From an uncultured Mailhella sp. (lineage in GTDB: Bacteria > Desulfobacterota > Desulfovibrionia > Desulfovibrionales > Desulfovibrionaceae), in the NCBI RefSeq assembly GCF_905187505.1, contig NZ_CAJJIC010000129.1, positions 1 through 6,771 on the forward strand: a stretch of 6,771 nt of DNA, read 5' to 3'. The notes under the pieces were generated by a model, which ran no database searches, was not told where the DNA came from, and was given only the letters and a program-made list of their open reading frames with translations. A program made the translations under genes and the position numbers. Positions 5,522 to 6,771 of this stretch are shown here, one piece after another. Position 1 is the first letter of the stretch. Every line of letters starts with the position of its first letter.

Positions 5522-5543
5522 ACGAAAAAAAATAGTCTATATT
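5515..5543 (+). promoter_or_regulatory. Probable promoter of the metallophosphoesterase operon
   Basis: TTGTCA (5515-5520, 5 of 6), a 17-base A-rich spacer, then TATATT (5538-5543, 5 of 6) form a very good sigma70-type promoter. Transcription would start near 5550, leaving a leader of about 59 bases before the ATG at 5609. The leader consists almost wholly of small inverted repeats. Confidence 0.65.
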
Positions 5544-5551
5544 GCCCTGCA

Positions 5552-5603
5552 GCAGAAACGTTCTGCGGATATTTTCATCCGCTCCAGCGGAAAAGGATTT
5601 TCC
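5552..5603 (+). promoter_or_regulatory. Chain of four hairpins in the phosphoesterase leader, covering its ribosome site
   Basis: Four inverted repeats follow one another: GCAGAA/TTCTGC (5552-5557 with 5561-5566), GCGGAT/ATCCGC (5565-5570 with 5577-5582), CCGC/GCGG (5579-5582 with 5587-5590), and GGAAAA/TTTTCC (5589-5594 with 5598-5603). Neighbouring stems share bases, so not all can form at once. The only visible ribosome site, AAAAGGA (5591-5597), lies in the left arm and loop of the last one. Confidence 0.4.
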
Positions 5604-5608
5604 CTACA

Positions 5609-6385
5609 ATGCCAAGCCCCGTTCCGGAATCAGCTCCGTACATTCCGAGCTGCGGCTCTTTGTCGACGCGCCTTGCGCGCTTTGCCGACTTTGCGGACGC
5701 TGAAGACCGGACCGAATCCGGGCGTCTCTGGATCGTGCTCGGCGACATCCACGGTTGCATCCGCCGTGTCAGGGATATACCGGAACTGGAACAGGCGGCC
5801 GGAGTCATCATCACCGGCGATCTGACCACGCTGGGAGGCGTCGCCGCTGCCCGCACGGTGATTGAGGCATTTCAGGCCGTCAATCCCGTCATCCTTGCCC
5901 AGATAGGCAACATGGACCGGGCCGAAGTCAACGACTGGCTCGAGGAGCGCGGCATCAACCTGCATCGCAGCGTGCGGGAGCTGAGCCCGGATCTCGCCCT
6001 TCTCGGGGTGGGAGGCTCCACGTTCAGTCCCTTTGGAACGCCATCGGAGTTCCCAGAGGCACGTTTTTCGGAATGGCTGGAGGATCTGGCCCGCCGCGCC
6101 GGCAGTTACCGGGATATGGTGCTGGCCGCCCACAATCCTCCGTACAACACTGTTTGCGACCGTATCGACGGCGGCGGCCATGTCGGCTCCACCGCCATAC
6201 GGGATTTCATAGAGGAATATCAGCCCGCCGTCTGCCTGTGCGGGCACATCCACGAATCAGCAGGAATACAGCGCGTAGGGCGCACGATCGTCGCCAATCC
6301 AGGTGCCTTTTCCGCCGGATGCTACGCCTTGCTCACGCTTGCGCGCTCCGGCATAAAAGTCGCCCTGCGGCGCCTGGAAAGCTGA
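5609..6385 (+). CDS. Calcineurin-like metallophosphoesterase
   Basis: This 258-residue cytoplasmic phosphoesterase has a two-metal site. All the family blocks are visible: GDIHG (45-49; Asp46, His48), GDL (70-72; Asp71 in the GDxx block), GNMD (100-103; Asn101), AAHNPP (173-178; His175), and CGHIHE (211-216; His213, His215), with NPG (230-232) after them. The stretch VGSTAIRDFIEEYQP followed by CLCGHIHES is typical of a small prokaryotic subfamily whose natural substrate is unknown, so phosphodiester or phosphomonoester hydrolysis is as far as the call goes. About 38 residues precede the first core strand and are not conserved-looking; no signal peptide is seen. The ribosome site is weak (AAGGA 11 bases before the ATG) and lies inside a hairpin. 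It is divergent from fau and leads an operon with the gene 27 bases downstream. Confidence 0.88.
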   Translation: MPSPVPESAPYIPSCGSLSTRLARFADFADAEDRTESGRLWIVLGDIHGCIRRVRDIPELEQAAGVIITGDLTTLGGVAAARTVIEAFQAVNPVILAQIGNMDRAEVNDWLEERGINLHRSVRELSPDLALLGVGGSTFSPFGTPSEFPEARFSEWLEDLARRAGSYRDMVLAAHNPPYNTVCDRIDGGGHVGSTAIRDFIEEYQPAVCLCGHIHESAGIQRVGRTIVANPGAFSAGCYALLTLARSGIKVALRRLES

Positions 6386-6412
6386 TGTCGCATCACCATT
6401 TTTGAGGATCAC

Positions 6413-6771
6413 ATGAGTCAGAATCCCGTTCTTACCGAAGAGAACACCGAAGAAATCAAGGCGGCAAAACCCCGCCGCACCAGAAAGGCCGCCGCAACGG
6501 ACGTGCCTGCCGAAGAAAAGAAAACCGTCCGCCGGACCCGCAAGAAGGCCGACGCACAGGAGCCTTCCGCAGAAGGAGAAACGGAAGAAAAAAAGCCCCG
6601 CCGACGCACGACGAAAAAAGCGGCCGAGGCCGCAACCGACGCCGGAGAGAACGAAAATTCCGGGCAGCAGAGCACGCCGCGCAAAACGCGCACGCGCCGG
6701 ACTCCCCGGAAGAACACGCCGGAAGCTGAAGCGCCAGCCGAGCAGAGCGCCCAAAACACCTCCGAGGAGGA
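6413..6771 (+). CDS. N-terminal part of a Lys/Arg/Ala/Glu-rich low-complexity protein (runs off the window)
   Basis: 119 codons are visible with no stop; the gene continues past the right edge. GAGG sits five to six bases before the ATG, and the phosphoesterase stop is 27 bases upstream, so the two are likely co-transcribed. The visible part is predicted to be disordered: basic clusters PRRTRK (20-25), VRRTRK (39-44), PRRRTTK (62-68) and PRKTRTRRTPRK (89-100) alternate with acidic Glu-rich linkers, a loose repeat of about 19-27 residues. There are no hydrophobic segments. Such tails bind RNA or DNA and are found at the N-terminus of proteins such as Rho or RNase E/G in some bacteria, as well as in histone H1-like proteins. 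The domain that would decide this lies outside the window, so no function is assigned. Confidence 0.8.
   Translation, partial: MSQNPVLTEENTEEIKAAKPRRTRKAAATDVPAEEKKTVRRTRKKADAQEPSAEGETEEKKPRRRTTKKAAEAATDAGENENSGQQSTPRKTRTRRTPRKNTPEAEAPAEQSAQNTSEE

Noticed and set aside
5404..5608. A 6S RNA gene next to fau, as in E. coli
   Set aside because: The minus-strand gap is only about 205 bases, it contains divergent promoter elements, and no long, nearly complementary hairpin with an open central bubble is visible.
6257..6759. Minus-strand frames over the right end of the window
   Set aside because: They are shadows of the charged plus-strand protein; the Phe/Ser/Arg-rich products come from reading Lys/Arg/Glu-rich codons backwards.

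Overview
The window looks like an ordinary chromosomal stretch from a GC-rich Gram-negative bacterium. An outer-membrane FadL-type barrel shows that the cell has two membranes. The gene mix and protein style would suit a Desulfovibrionaceae member such as Bilophila, Mailhella or Desulfovibrio, but that is an impression from memory and not something the sequence proves. I see no mobile element, CRISPR array, tRNA or rRNA.

Layout from left to right. Bases 1-25 hold the end of a rho-independent terminator for a gene outside the window. Five genes then run on the minus strand. Read in their own direction, from right to left, they are: a two-gene unit of 5-formyltetrahydrofolate cyclo-ligase (fau) followed by a multicopper-oxidase-like laccase-domain protein (pgeF); a FadL/OmpP1 outer-membrane transporter; a RibD-C/dihydrofolate-reductase-like reductase; and a LysO-type lysine exporter. 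The last three appear to be separate transcription units: each has its own good ribosome binding site, and a strong terminator lies after fadL. On the right, a metallophosphoesterase gene and the start of a Lys/Arg/Glu/Ala-rich protein run on the plus strand, 27 bases apart, probably as one operon that continues past the edge.

The genes do not form one pathway. fau and pgeF overlap by about 10 bases and look translationally coupled. They link folate salvage with removal or metabolism of purine nucleosides or editing of peptidoglycan precursors, depending on which published role of the PgeF family applies. The rest is housekeeping or transport.

The interesting material is in the intergenic regions. 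The fau/phosphoesterase gap carries divergent promoter elements that share one -35 region, a chain of small hairpins that includes the phosphoesterase ribosome binding site, a 10-codon ORF with a very strong Shine-Dalgarno sequence, and a 12-bp perfect palindrome. The reductase gene has a good promoter followed at once by three inverted half-sites. The lysO gene has a candidate promoter whose 17-base spacer is almost wholly a perfect inverted repeat. I found no convincing undescribed multi-gene system here.
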